A stretch of DNA of 64,000 bases from the NCBI RefSeq assembly GCF_000264995.1, contig NW_006767433.1:2718749-2782748 (forward strand), given 5' to 3'. The position numbers were made by a program, and so were the translations under genes. Positions 10,728 to 23,119 of the stretch are shown here, piece by piece (the first letter of the stretch is position 1; every line of letters begins with the position of its first letter). A model generated the notes under the pieces. The model saw only the letters and a list, made by a program, of their open reading frames with translations. It searched no databases and was not told the DNA's origin. This DNA is from Punctularia strigosozonata HHB-11173 SS5 (lineage: Eukaryota > Basidiomycota > Agaricomycetes > Corticiales > Punctulariaceae).

Positions 10728-11581
10728 TCATATTGCCTATAGATGGCTCCGACCAGCCCCTTTGGGTCGATGCAGGTTCATACTAACATCGCTTAGTCCG
10801 CACTCAAGCACTGATCGCATTTTTTTCAGTGAAGCCGAACTTGCCTTGAGCTGCGCATGTCTGATCGCTGTCCCTGTCGTCCTTACGTCAAATGGATCAG
10901 CCTGTATCTGCGTAATATATCGTTCTAGAATGCGTCAGCCTTTCAGCTCTCAAATAAAGACATCAAGGCCCCGGCACACCTTAGGCAGCGTCGCCCCTGA
11001 GAACGCATATACAGCCTACTTAATCGTATCCGGACCGAGTTCGCCATGCAGTCACAGTAAACAGTTGGACAGTCACGGCTCTGTTTTTGCTAATCTCCTC
11101 ACGAGATAGAGTACTTACTACATGTATGAAATACTTATCCACCCGGTGCTTAGCGGTGTGTCGGCTTACGTGGTCCACAAAAAGACGCGAATTCAAACCC
11201 CGGAGTGCAGGGCTGGATCCTGTTTACTATTAGGGACCGTGCCCGGTAATCACAGCCAGAGTCTTTCATTACAAATTACGTTTGGACATTTTTTTTATGA
11301 AAATCTATATCATTTGTTAAAACTCCCGTCAAAATTAAATTTTTACTTGGAGTAGAGAAGTAGCAATATATTTATATATGGAAGGTCACCTACCATAGAT
11401 GTATATATTTTTATGTTTTATTGTAAATGCAAAACGTGTTTGGACAGCAATTTGAGGATGAAGTATAAATCAACATAAAGAAATTTGTACAAATGTAGTT
11501 TGTAAGGAAATACTCTGGCTGTGAATATACCCTACCTACTCAACTTCTCAAGATAACGTAGCATCACATGACCTGCATTCT
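10728..11581. repeat. Right copy of the 854-bp duplication; holds a headless GH5 3' end
   Basis: Matches 9753-10606. It begins inside the last GH5 intron, so the terminal cellulase exons reappear at 10728-10849 without any upstream exons and should not be annotated as a gene. After its end at about 11581 the sequence is unique and becomes the LSG1 promoter. Confidence 0.85.
11250..11524. mobile_element. Same MITE, repeated in the right copy of the duplication
   Basis: Position-for-position counterpart of the MITE at 10275-10549, offset by 975 bp. It is almost certainly the same genomic element counted twice by the assembly, not a second insertion. Confidence 0.65.
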
Positions 11582-11690
11582 TAGTCAGATCACTGTCTGA
11601 ATCCCTTTTGATTAGATTACCATTGCCGAATATTTGACGCCTCTCATCCGTTCACCCCATTCATCCTTTACAGAATCGGTGTTCTCAAGA

Positions 11691-14132
11691 ATGGTAGGTT
11701 GCAGGCAAAGTTTATCCTCGTTTGTTCTATGCTCACCTGCGCATAGGCGCCTCCGAAAAAGAGTGTCAACCCAAGCGGACTTGGCCACGCCATCATGAAC
11801 AGAAGAGTGAAGGACAATCGACACGCACAGGAGTCGGGTTTTGTAAGGCTTATTGATTCTGTCTTCTCTGCGACGGCTAATATACGGGTCAGTACACCAC
11901 GGACGTTGATGCTACCAACCGTTTGAAATCGGTTACTCAAGAACGGGACCTCGACGAATTCCTGAGCACGGCGACACTTGCCGGCACTGATTTCACTGCA
12001 GGTGCTTGCTCCCTGTCTTCTTCTTTCTACCTTTTGCTTTAACATATATAGAGAGGAGGAACATCAAAATCGTTAGCTCCCAATCACCTATTGCCCGTAA
12101 CCCATACCTGCTGTCAGAGGACGAAGAGCGAGCCACCCTCCAGAAATTCCAAGAAAACAGACAGCGGCTCCGTGTTCCCAGAAGACCACCCTGGAAGAAA
12201 GGAATGCCCACGGTCGAGCTCGATCGGCAAGAAAAGAACGCGTTCCTAGAATGGCGGCGAGGCCTAGCGGAGTTGGTTCATTTGCCGCCCTATGTATCCG
12301 AGGATCTTGCCACTGACACGCATGTCCATAGTCTCCAGGATCGTGATCGGTTTCTTTTGACGCCATTCGAACGCAATCTCGAAGTTTGGAGGCAATTGTG
12401 GAGGGTCATTGAAAGAGCTCATCTTGTGGTTCAAATTGTCGATGCTCGTAATCCTCTTCGATTTCGCTGTGAAGATCTCGAATCATATGTCACGGATATC
12501 GAAGGAGCCGAAGGCGAGAAGGACAGCGGTCCCCGCGGCCTTCGAAGAAATCTACTATTGATCAACAAATCCGACTTACTGACTGCGAAGCAAAGGTGAG
12601 CAACTATCATCATGTATCGCGTATTCCTAACATTTCCTTCCTTAGACGCCTTTGGGCAGATTACTTTGACAGCTTGGGTGTTCGGTATGCATTCTTTTCG
12701 GCAGCGAATGCGGCGGCTCTGCAGCAGGCACGTCGTGACGCGCTTGCTGCACAAGAAGCGGCTGATCGTACAGATTCGGACACGGACGAGGGAGACGCCG
12801 TGCACTCAGTATCAGAACTATCAGCGAGCAATAGCGATGCTGGATCATCTTCCGACATATCCCAGACTTCCTCGCCGAGTTCAGCGTATTCTCTCTCAAA
12901 GCAAGAGCAAGAGCGAGATAACACCCCGGGGGTAGCAGACAACGCAGATGATTCGGATGATCCCAGAGCGCGCGTGCTCACCGTCTTGGAGCTTGAGGAG
13001 TTATTTGTACGAAGTGCCCCTGACTTGCAAGGTGCGCGACAGCGGAAACCTAGATCAAAGGATACACAGGTCGCTCACTATGTCCTTCAGCGTTTGCGAC
13101 GTCATCTAGTGAATGCCCGCAACAGCTAGTCGTTGGTCTTGTGGGCTATCCTAACGTTGGCAAGTCAAGCACGATCAACGCTCTTCTTGGCGAAAAGAAA
13201 GTTAGCGTGTCTGCCACGCCCGGGAAAACAAAACATTTTCAAACAATCCAGCTTTCGCCATCGGTCATGCTCTGTGATTGTCCTGGATTGGTATTCCCTC
13301 AATTTGCTACTACGCGAGCCGATCTTGTCTGTGATGGCGTCTTGCCGATTGACCAATTGCGGGAATATACAGCCCCCACCGCGTTGGTTGTCAAGCGGAT
13401 TCCACGCGATGTCTTAGAAGCTACGTACGGCCTTACTATACGCAGTAGTGGACCAGAAGAGGGAGGTGATAGTAGCCTTCGAGGGGAAGATCTGCTTGTC
13501 CCTTACGCCGGTAATGGTCTTTTTACAGGAAATTCGCCTCGTATCTGATCGTGCATTCCCCAGTTGCTCGTGGTTTTGCTCGCTCGGGCCAGGGAAATCC
13601 GGACGAAGCACGAGCTGCCAGGTACATATTGAAGGACTACGTTAACGCGAGGCTTCTCTTCTGTCACCCACCTCCCGGATACTCTTCTGAGGAATTCAAT
13701 GCGGACATGCATGCCATGGCCCTACTCCGAGCGGTAGGGAAGAAGCGAGCGCCCACGACGCGTGTCACTAAAGGGGCAGATACCTTCATACCCGTCGACC
13801 AATCAGCCCCTGACGGGTCAGGTCAAGTTCCTCATTCTACCAACGCCGGCCACAAATCAAACGTTCTCGATCAGGATTTCTTTGCCACCCGTCCTGCAAT
13901 GTCCTCGAGAGCCTTCGTACAGGGCACGGCTCGTCACGGCAAGGAATTCTCCAGGACGCAACTTTACCCGCATCAAAATATGGTTGCAGACGATGGGCAA
14001 CCTTTGACAGGCAGGAGAGCGCGAATCGCATCTGTTCTTGCCAGTGCGGGTGCAGATAACGGCGCGCCCCTTGGGAAGCGCCACAAGAAACCTAAACGAG
14101 TGAAACAGAGGAGCGGAAAAGGGTATGATTGA
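11691..14132 (+). CDS. LSG1: Large-subunit GTPase Lsg1, 60S ribosome biogenesis
   Basis: Lsg1 is a cytoplasmic, circularly permuted GTPase that releases the export adaptor Nmd3 from pre-60S subunits. The permuted motif order is visible: G4 (LLINKSD) lies in the exon before G1 (GYPNVGKSSTINALLG), then G3 (DCPGL). Between them is an acidic, Ser-rich insert of about 130 residues. The N-terminus reads M, then after an intron APPKKSVNPSGLGHAIMNRR, then YTTDVDATNRL and SVTQERDLDEFLSTATLAG. The C-terminus ends in a basic tail (KRHKKPKRVKQRSGKGYD). The ATG at 11691 is followed at once by an intron (11694-11746), so the start codon sits alone at the end of the first exon. This start is supported because the next exon immediately gives the family's basic head. 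Confidence 0.92.
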
Positions 14133-14363
14133 TGTGTGTCAGCCGTTGCCTGTATATGACATATTTGCGACTTGTTTCGTGGTATTGATTGTATTAGGGC
14201 TGGACTTCGCAAATTGACGTGCAGGAAGAAAATCCGGCCCACTCGTCCCGAAAGTCCAGTGATACACGTGACCTCGGCTATAAACACACATGCCCTCTAA
14301 GAGTAATAGTACCTTTGAGTGTCACTCGTTATATCGCACCTGACGACGCATCCTCCCATCTCC

Positions 14364-16438
14364 ATGTGCACTCACCGGGATACATGCGCCAAATTGCTGA
14401 CCACGGGGAGGGGTGGTCGTAGGGATGGTAAAGTTTCCGGGATGCCCGGCTGTGAGCGGTATAACGCTAACAGGCGTTTTCAGCTATTGTTCTTTTTCTC
14501 AACAAACCTGCGATCATAGGTCGTAACCCTTCTGCATGGTAAACTTTGACGAATAATCAGCAGACACGAGATTGCTCACGGCGGAGTGTCCTGCAGTTCA
14601 TACGTGATTTCCGACCCGGTTGTTTCCAATATCCATTGCAAGATTTACGCGTACAACTGCCGATGCCTTTCACGCTCATATGCTCACTATATTATGTCTC
14701 TATGTGCAGCATTCCAGCTGGAAATGGCGGAATCATCCTCTCCTGCAAAGTATCTCGTACCTCCTGATGGGAGGGCAAACAGAGCTCACGCTATGAAAGG
14801 ATCTTTCTACTAATGGTATAATACTCAATGGGCGGCATCGCCTTCGGAAGGCCAGCATCATCCTCATGGATGGAGATACTCTCACCATACCTCACTCACA
14901 AAGTATTTCTTCTTGTTATCTTTCGCCTTCGTGGAGCCGACTTGCAACCTACAGCGTTTACATGTATACATATGCGGAAGGGACATCAAGAGAAGGCGCA
15001 TATATTCGACCCCACCCCCCGCCAAACTCCGTCCGTGAGGGTGAGTGTTATCATACTGCGTCATAGTGATGCGCGCTGAATCCCAGCCACAGGAAATCGG
15101 AGATTACGTTCGTCTATTTGTACTACCTATTGCATGATTTTGTTCAGCATTATGTGTCGCAGGCCGTAACTTCGCACTGTCTTGGAAGCGGTAGCTATGC
15201 AACTGTCAATCTCGCAATTGACACGAACAAGTACCGTCAAGTAGCGTGTAAAACGATCAGGACCAAGACAGAGGACGATCTGAAGAAGGTGCAGAAGGAG
15301 GTGCAGATCCTGATGAAGTTGCACCACGTATATTTGGCGGCCTGCTACCTTACGATATCTGACTTTAGCCTGAATTAGCCAAACGTCACAAAGATCAGAG
15401 ACGTGTCAATCAATGGCCGATTTCTGTGAGTCACTCTCTATTGGTCTCCTTAGGATCTTGAATCAGATCGTCGTGGTGCCCAGCCACATCTTCCTAGAAC
15501 TCTCAACCGGAGGTGATCTGTTTACGTACATCAGCTCGAACGTCAATAGCAGTCGGCTCTGCGAAGGAGAGGCGAAGTACATCATGTATCAACTATTCCG
15601 TGGATTGAAATACATTCATGACAAACACATATCGCATCGAGGTACGTGTCTCGCAAGATACGGGCTATATACTGATCTATATGCTTTCAATTACTTAGAT
15701 CTTAAGGTTCTTCGCCATTTTGATCCGTGGTTCCAGGCTGATTGTTTGAGTCAGCCGGAAAACATCTTGCTATGTGAACCAGGTCCATACCCACGCATCC
15801 AGATAGCCGATTTTGGCTTGGCAAGAGCAAATGCATATCAGGAGACCCTGCATGTTGTTGGTACTGTCGCATACCTACCACCAGAAGGTATACTCGCTCT
15901 CGACGATCTCTACCGTGGGTATGTGGGGATGCCGTCGGATTGCTGGAGTGCAGGTGTTATCATGTTCATCATGTTAACGTAAGCTGCCCTTCGTATACTC
16001 CGGCAGGTAATAACGTCAGAATCCCCCTAGCGGTTACCACCCGTTCGACGGCGCGGCTGGAAGCGGAGACTACGTTCCATCGCCTCCGGATTCGTACTGG
16101 TCCAACGGCTTCTCCACACCATTTTCACAGAATTCAACATGCAGCGAACAGCTTGTAAAGCGTCGGATCGTCCAAGGAGGCATCTTACTCTATCCAGACA
16201 TTTGGGATGACCTACCGGACGGTGCGATGCATCTCTTATAACAATCGGCACCGCAAGAATCATGCACTCACTCATCTACCGCCCAGCCAAGTATCTGGTG
16301 CAAAGATTGATGCATTCAGACCCGTTGCATCGTGCGACAGTGATGGAAGCTTTAGAATGTGCCTGGATCAAGTCGAACGCCGATTCACTGGAGCAAGCTT
16401 ACCAAGAGCGTGTTATCTCTAGCTTCAACAAGCAATAG
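14364..16438 (+). CDS. FHA-domain Ser/Thr checkpoint kinase (Chk2/Cds1/Rad53-like)
   Basis: Kinases with an N-terminal FHA domain transmit DNA-damage and replication-stress signals in the nucleus; FHA binds phospho-Thr. Joined exons give an FHA domain with PAIIGRNPSA, VISDPVVSNIHCKIY and DLSTNGIILNGRHRLRKA. The kinase domain follows: G-loop LGSGSYATVNLA, catalytic Lys in VACKTIR, HRDLKPENILL, DFG in IADFGLARA, and SDCWSAGVIMFIML. The end is ERVISSFNKQ. HRDLK and PENILL are in separate exons. At about 520 residues it has one FHA domain and no long C-terminal extension, so it resembles Chk2/Cds1 or Dun1/Mek1 more than two-FHA Rad53. The start is tentative: ATG 14364 gives MCTHRDTCAKLLTTGRGG, which joins in frame to the FHA exon. 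Confidence 0.85.
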
Positions 16439-16688
16439 CTGGTGGTAGAGGCTAGAGGCTCTGGCGAGTCGCGGCGGCTGATTCGAACACTCTCCGGGCC
16501 ACTTGGCACCGAAACAACGATAGTCTGTTATCGGTAAACATGTAAAATTTCCCTTGTACCCTATCTCAGCATGTCTCTGGTGGTACGCTGTCCCGCCTTG
16601 AGCTAACTATTCGTACACGTCAACGAAGTATTCGATCAACCAGGCAATCTGCTGTATCCCCCACGCCAGAAGGTGTCTCGATGAGAAG

Positions 16689-18122
16689 TCAGGCCTTGAG
16701 AAAATTTGCGTGGACTGCGAGAGAGGTTGAGATAGAGTGGGAAGATGACGGTAGGATTTACATACAATGGATGTGATCTGAGGCGAAGGAAGAAATCTAT
16801 GTGGCGGCTTTAATATCAACGATCTCATAGACAGGAGGGATATCGACACGCACGAAATAGTAGGAATGATCGTATCCTTCGTGTCCACGGACTCGGACTT
16901 GCACCTAAAAGCGTCGTCAGACAAGCCTTGCTGATTTTCAAAGCGAAATGCACGTACGTCATCGTATCCTGCGTCCTTTGCGGCGGCTTGGAAGTTTTCT
17001 GGAAGGAGCTGACCGTCGTTATAGAACTTATCGGCCGTACCCTATAGTACGGATACAAAGAGTAATGGGGCAGTGATGACTATCATGCAGTATGTGCACT
17101 CACAAAGTCGACGAGGATGTGAACAGATTCCTTATTGCCGAGCTGCTTGATCAGCTCTGTCGCATCGTATCCGCTTTGTTTGGCCTCCTCAATGCCGCCT
17201 TTGAGATATCTAGAGATATGTAGTATTTTTGCGTGAGTTTTCAACCAGTGCAAAATACAAGGGTGCAAACCCTTTGAATGCCTTCTCGCCCCACGGTGCT
17301 TTAGTCGAGTTAGAAATGGGAGCAAAAGCGGAAGCAGAGCGGTATTGCTTGTTTTTCAAAAGAGAAGAGAGGTACAGCGTAAGCGCGCCATGTCCACCCA
17401 TGGAGTGTCCTATTTATTTCGACAAGCTGTTGGTACAGCGTTTCAGACACGATCATTCACATACCGAAGATCGATTGCCTAGTGAAATCAATGGGCAACT
17501 CGGCCTTCTCAATGACTCGGGGAAGTTCCACGGTGATATGTTCAAGCATGCGGTAGTGCTTTGCATACTAGAAAGCGAGACTGAATGGATGTTGAATAGT
17601 ACCCCACGTAAGTGCCAGAACCAACCTTCTCGTTTGTGGCATTGATGTAGAATCCAGCTCCAGTACCGAAATCCCAGTCATCGTCTTCACCTGCAATTCC
17701 TGCGCCGCGGGGAGAGGTATCTGGAAAGAGAAGGGCAAGACCCTCCGCTGCTGCGTCCTGTGTGGGTTTGGTATGATGTTCCGGGTGGAACGGGACGGAT
17801 ACCCACGCGAAAGAATCCACCTTTCTGGGCGCTGCAACGAAGGATCAGGAGGCCTGAACATCTCTTACGGGCGGTGGAGAATCACCCAGTGTCCTCCGTG
17901 CAGGTGAGGCCAGCCAGGTACGTGAGCAGGGGCACCTTCCCCTCTTTGGCGTTCACAGGCAGGAATAGGTTGAACTGTGCGGTCAACCCGCCTAACGCTG
18001 CGGACTGTCGCGCGGTTCAGGACGCCAGAAAGCGACGATAGAGAGCTTGAGATCACCTGGAACTTGTACTTGACGAGTTCTCCCTCGCAGACTTTGTTGG
18101 ACGACACCTGTTCGAGCGACAT
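16689..18122 (-). CDS. S-formylglutathione hydrolase (esterase D family)
   Basis: This cytosolic thioesterase hydrolyses S-formylglutathione to formate and glutathione, the step after glutathione-dependent formaldehyde dehydrogenase. All exons join well: [93 protein letters not shown], then the nucleophile motif [10 protein letters not shown], and finally [13 protein letters not shown], the catalytic His in [11 protein letters not shown], and [18 protein letters not shown] before the stop at 16689-16691. The Ser-Asp-His triad positions look intact. No formaldehyde dehydrogenase lies nearby. Formaldehyde arises from methoxyl groups during lignin breakdown, which would suit a wood or litter decayer, but that is inference. 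Confidence 0.93.
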
Positions 18123-18413
18123 GATGGTCAACGGGACACCGATCTGACGGGGTGCCGATCTTAGCTAGCTGCTTAATCTTATCGTCCGCAGCGACATTAC
18201 GCAAGGGCACGTGGCATGGCCAAGCATGGAGAGAGCCCTGAGCGTCACGCTGCCGCCGCACTGCGAGTTGGTTGTAGACCTCGGACCGGGACGTCGCTCA
18301 AAACATAACATACCTGAGAGTACCAAAGCATTCCGCCGCGTCTGTGCTTGCTGCGTGCTCGGAGCTGCGCACATAGCCTGCCCACCTGTCTGCGACTGTC
18401 CCTCCGTAGACCG

Positions 18414-20645
18414 ATGACGCAGCCGGAGGGCACCCGTACACCCGTCTCCAGCAGACTCGAAGGCCTCTTCCCTCAGTCAGGGTCGAGCACCCCGCGCCAA
18501 CCTCCTGCCCCTTCTGACGACGACATGCCGCTTCCGCGCCCCGGCAGCGCCGCTGGACGGTCCTTCGAGACTCATAGACGCGCTCAGCACTCAATACCGC
18601 CTCGTCTACACCCCACTCCACCTCAGCCAGCCCCCATGTCCGCGGCTTCCCAAACTCTGCCCTCTCCCGTGCTGCGCTGGCTCAACGGCAAACGAAAGAG
18701 CGACTCACCTTCATCTTCCCGTCCTGACTCGCCGTCCTCTCCGTCGTCATCTCACTCTGCTCTTTCCGAAGCTCTCAACGAGGATATGCTACCAGCGCGA
18801 CCTGTTCCCGCCCGTCTTCCCCAAGGGTTCTACCCCTCCACCCAACTATCCCGGCACCCGCCGTACTTCGACAACCTGACGCGTTCAACGCTGCCAACGG
18901 CTTCTCTTTCCCCACCAGAAAGCGCGGTGTCACCCGACACGATATTCCTGAACGATGATGGCCACGGAAGGCGGCGCTCCTCGATAGATACTCTCAAATC
19001 ACTCCACGAGCGTGGCATGCACACGTCTGCGACTCGACGCCTTCAAGAATCGCCGCCATCTCAATGGAACTGGTTCCAATGGTCGAACAAGGCGCAAACG
19101 GATCATCTGCTCTCGGAGGAGGATCAACAAGTCTCTGACCAGGAAGAGCGGGAACATATCAATAAGAAATGCGAGTCCATCAATCTCAATCGCGATACAC
19201 GTTCGTGCCAAGGCATTGACCACTTCGTCGGCAGATCGTACCCCTCACCACCCGCTCGTTTTCTGCCACGGCTTGCTAGGTTTTGACTCGGTATCTATTG
19301 GCCCATCAATAGCACCTATGGAGGTGACGCATTGGAGAGGAATCAAAGAAGTTCTGGAGGCGAATGGCTGCGAGGTTCTCATAACCCGGGTACCCGCTAC
19401 GAGCAGTCCTCAAGACAGAGCGAAAGTGCTCGAACAGCGGATATCTGAAATTTACCCTGGCCGCAAGGTTCATTTGATAGGTATGCTCAGCCATGTGGAC
19501 GATATTCGCGTGTGACTCATGTTCACTATATTCAGGGCATAGTATGGTGAGCACGAGTCTGCCGGGGCTCCCGACCACGGTCGTGACTGGAATAACATTG
19601 ACAGGAGGTTCCATTAGGGTGGCTTGGACTGCCGCTATCTCACTACGCACTTGACGCACCGAAAATTTGAGGTAGCCTCTATCACTACGATCGCCAGTCC
19701 CCACCGTGGCTCTTACTTTGCGGACCACTTCTTGTCCCTCGTGGGTACAAGCCGCCTGCCGAGTGTGTTGGGGCTGCTTGACATGCTACCCAACGGAGGC
19801 GGTGACGGTAAAGCCTTCGAATGCCTCACTGTCGCGAACATGAAGAAATTCAACGAAGAAACTCCCGATGTTGATGGTGTAAAATACTTCAGCTGGGGAG
19901 CAACGTACACACCTGGTCTGATAGACACCTGGAAGTAGGTAGTCCATTCCGACTTTCGGCGCAATTCTTTGTTCACATCTTGGCGATAGGTACAGCCACG
20001 ATGTTGTTTATGAGAAGGAAGGGCCCAACGACGGTCTCGTCTCCGTCGAAAGTTCGAAATGGGTGGGTACGACCGAACATGTGGCAGGACAAAAGGTTCA
20101 CTCGTTTAGCAGGGCACGTACCTGGGCACGCTCGAGAATGTGAACCATCTGGACCTCGTAGGATGGACGAATGTCGCGCGGTAAGTCCAACCCGAAAGGA
20201 AGAGTGGAAGTTCTAATGTTGCCTTAGTTACCGTTGGGCTTCGATTATGGGACGTGAGATCAAGTTCAAGCCAGCAACATTCTACCTGGGCATTGCGGAC
20301 CATCTGGCGACGGTCGTTGAAGAGCAACCTTCTGGAAGTTCAAGTGCCGGCGGCAACTACCAAGAAGGTCCTGCGCATGCACGAGCTCGCAGAGTCGGCC
20401 TGGAACGGAGAAGGACGAGTGGCGAAGAACGCGCTGTGATGGCGGAGAATCTAGCCAGCAACCGAACACCGACCGCGAGTAGGGAGAAAAAAAGCAGCGG
20501 CTGTGAAGGGGAGCCATTTGTTGATGACTCTGCACGCTCGACGGGCGTCGCCACAGCGGGTCATGCCACAGCGGTGGATGATACCGGGATGGCCACCAGG
20601 CGACCAAGACGGTCGGACGAAAGACAAGACAGCGATACGATATGA
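18414..20645 (+). CDS. Alpha/beta-hydrolase lipase (fungal triacylglycerol-lipase type)
   Basis: A disordered Ser/Pro-rich head of about 240 residues (from MTQPEGTRTPVSSRLEG) precedes a lipase domain: PLVFCHGLLGFDSVSIGPS, MEVTHWRGIKEVLEANGCEV, SSPQDRAKVLEQRISEIYPG, nucleophile elbow HLIGHSMGGLDCRYL, ASPHRGSYFADHFL, NGGGDGKAFECLT, FSWGATYTPGLIDTW, EGPNDGLVSVESSKWG and HLDLVGWTNVARY. Catalytic Ser is in GHSMG, with Asp and His probably in GPNDGLV and NHLDL. The join before the lipase domain requires a GC-AG intron (19171-19234), giving NKKYRTPHHPLVF. The C-terminus beyond FYLGIADHLATVVEEQ is uncertain: the open frame continues to 20645 as low-complexity sequence, but an unseen intron could shorten it to about 20439. 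No signal peptide is visible, so it is probably intracellular. Confidence 0.82.
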
Positions 20646-20943
20646 CGGCATCCCGCACTGTACATTATTCCATACACTAGCATATCACCAGTCCCCATAA
20701 TCAGGTGTCCGTAGAATATATATCATATCGGTCGGAGTTGCCACCCCGCGGATGAGTCGCTATCGGATCAAGGCGAGAGCGGACGACCTCCGCGCAGTGC
20801 CACCGCTCGCGGCCACACCTCTACCAGCCTTCATTCACTCTGAAACATACGGGCTCGGCGTGACCCTTGTCTCAACGATCCCATTGTTCCCGCTCCCGTT
20901 ACATAACTCACTGCGAACTACAAACCTCCGACGCCGGAATGCC

Positions 20944-22647
20944 ATGGATCTCGAAAGGCGGAACTCTCATGACCTGAACGCAGCCCCTATCACCGCACCC
21001 TCCAATGAAGCATCGAACGGCGTACCCCCGGCCGTCTTTCCTTTTCTCGGTGGCATGCCTGGAGCTGCGATGTTCGGACCTACGCCTGCTCCCTTTGCGG
21101 CAATGGCACCTCCAAACATGCTTGCAGCTCAAATGGCCAATCCAGTCGCAGCCAACTGGTCGCAACTCGCAGCAGGCGCTAACATGATGGCAGCCTGGAA
21201 TCCTCAGGCGATGGCGGCCGCATTTACCATGGCGTCTCAGATGAACGTTCCAGTGGGTGGGGCGAAGGATGAAGAAATCTTGGTGCGCGTGCTCCTGGGC
21301 TCCTACAGCAGTGGAAAATCATTCAAACAAGCGATTGAAACCGAACTACATGGTGTATGTCTTATGTTATTCACTGCTGTATGCTTGGCTGACGACGGTT
21401 TTGCAGGTGAACCATCACGCGGTACGATGCCACTTGCATTGCATAGATAGCCCGCGCTGACTCGGGTCAAGGCGAACCTATGGAAGGATTACTTTCTCGA
21501 CCACCATGATCACATTTATGCTCAGGTGTCGAAACTACGCGAAACCGCTTCCACTCCTCAGCTAGTGCACAAAGCTGCGACCGCGCGACGGCCGATTTAC
21601 CCGCCGGAGTCCCCTATATCCGACAAGCATGGGCTGAAACACAATGGGCCTCGCGGGTCTTACGCGAAAAGGAGCTTACCGCCTAAAATTTCGGACAGCA
21701 TCTCCGTCGGGACGGCCAACCCTCATACCAAGCATAAGCACGAGAGTGTACAGAGCCCTGCGGATGCCGCGTCAGCGCCAGTAAGGGCGGTGAAGAGGCC
21801 GCGCTTTTCAGACTCTCGCAGATCGCCTAAAACCGCTAGGTCCCCCACACCTCCGGGACCGGAAACCTTCGTGTATCATACAAACGGAAAACAGCGATAC
21901 AGCGAAGCTGATCATGAGTTCTTCATCAAATGTATAACCTTCGAACTCGAGCGCAATCCACGTTTGAGCAAGACTGCTCTGTGCAGGATACTTGCAAGAA
22001 AGGTGAGCAATTAGACGGTCTGACTCACAAGTCGCTGAGTTATTCTCTCCAGGCCCCCCATCATCCTGACCAGGGATGGAACTACTACTGGAACAACTGC
22101 GGGGACCTGCCCGATACCATCTTTTCGGCGGCTAAAGATCGAATACCTACCATTCGTGCCCATGGAAACGACGGCAAGTCCTCAGCATCAGAAGACGAGT
22201 CCGATGAAGCGGCTTCGACTGGCGACGAAGCCCGGTCGAGCTCATCAACGGATAGGGACGAACGGAAGATGGGCCCCGCAGGGGGAGAATTCACACAGGC
22301 TGACTTTCGCGTCATCGCCCGATATCTTGCGAAGATGCCTGATTTACGCTCACGAAGTCAGGCTGAAATCTGGATACCGTTCCATGAAAAGGTTAGTCTA
22401 GTCCAGGCTACTTCGCCATGCTGCTTAAGGTCACCATCTATGCTAGCACGATCAACGTTCGTATAAGTCCTGGGCCGAGTGTTACCGTCGATACCGGGAG
22501 ACAATCGATGCCTTGGTGGAAGATTTCAGAGAGCGCTACGCTTCAGAGAACAGGGGCGGTCAAACTACGTATGATGAATACCTGTCACGCAAGCGCAAAC
22601 CGCTTTCGGACACGGCATCGGAGGACGAGATAGATGGGCGTTTTTAG
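20944..22647 (+). CDS. Uncharacterised protein with two Myb/SANT-like modules
   Basis: I do not recognise a named gene. The N-terminus is Ala/Met/Pro-rich and disordered (from MDLERRNSHDLNAAP). A short helical block follows (DEEILVRVLLGSYSSGKSFK, then LWKDYFLDHHDHIYAQV). Next comes a basic disordered linker with Lys/Arg-rich clusters that look nuclear. Module 1 is RYSEADHEFFIKCITFELER then APHHPDQGWNYYWNN, with aromatic spacing like the Rap1-type Myb fold. Module 2 is FTQADFRVIARYLAKMPDL then SYKSWAECYRRYRETIDALV. An acidic Ser-rich stretch separates them. The pattern suggests a DNA-binding or chromatin protein. An in-frame ATG at 20752 would lengthen the head; 20944 is preferred because MDLERR starts the coherent region. 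The last exon gives the acidic end SEDEIDGRF. Confidence 0.68.
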
Positions 22648-23119
22648 CATGCATGAAACTTCGACCCACATGTTATTGTTGCTAATCTTATAAGGCACAA
22701 TCTCGCCCTTCACTCTGTAGGATGTGCGGCAATGTGATGTCATGTTAGAGCAGCGATAAAACCATCTTGTACTTCGTGCAACCCAACCTGACAAAAACCA
22801 TGTTTCGACCGAACGGTGTTTGTTCAGGGAACAAGCAGCACGGGTAGATTTTGCTAAGCTTAGGACAAAAGAGCCTAACGCTCGGGTCGTCTACAAATGC
22901 GAATACAAACAACCCATTATACAAACAGTGGAATCGGAAGGGAAATCAAAGAGACTAGTGATATCGAGTACAATAGCAATATGGGGATAAGTGACCAGGT
23001 TAAATAGAGTGCCGGACGATCCAAACGTCCCAGATGGTACAAGTCTATACAATGGCGCTCCGACGCCAAGAGGGCATAACAAACACCACACCACACGAAG
23101 ACGGGAAATCGTGGGGTCC
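22648..23119. other. Convergent 3' flanks, no gene
   Basis: About 470 bp between two converging genes. It holds only short unsupported frames; no RNA gene or repeat is evident. Confidence 0.45.
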
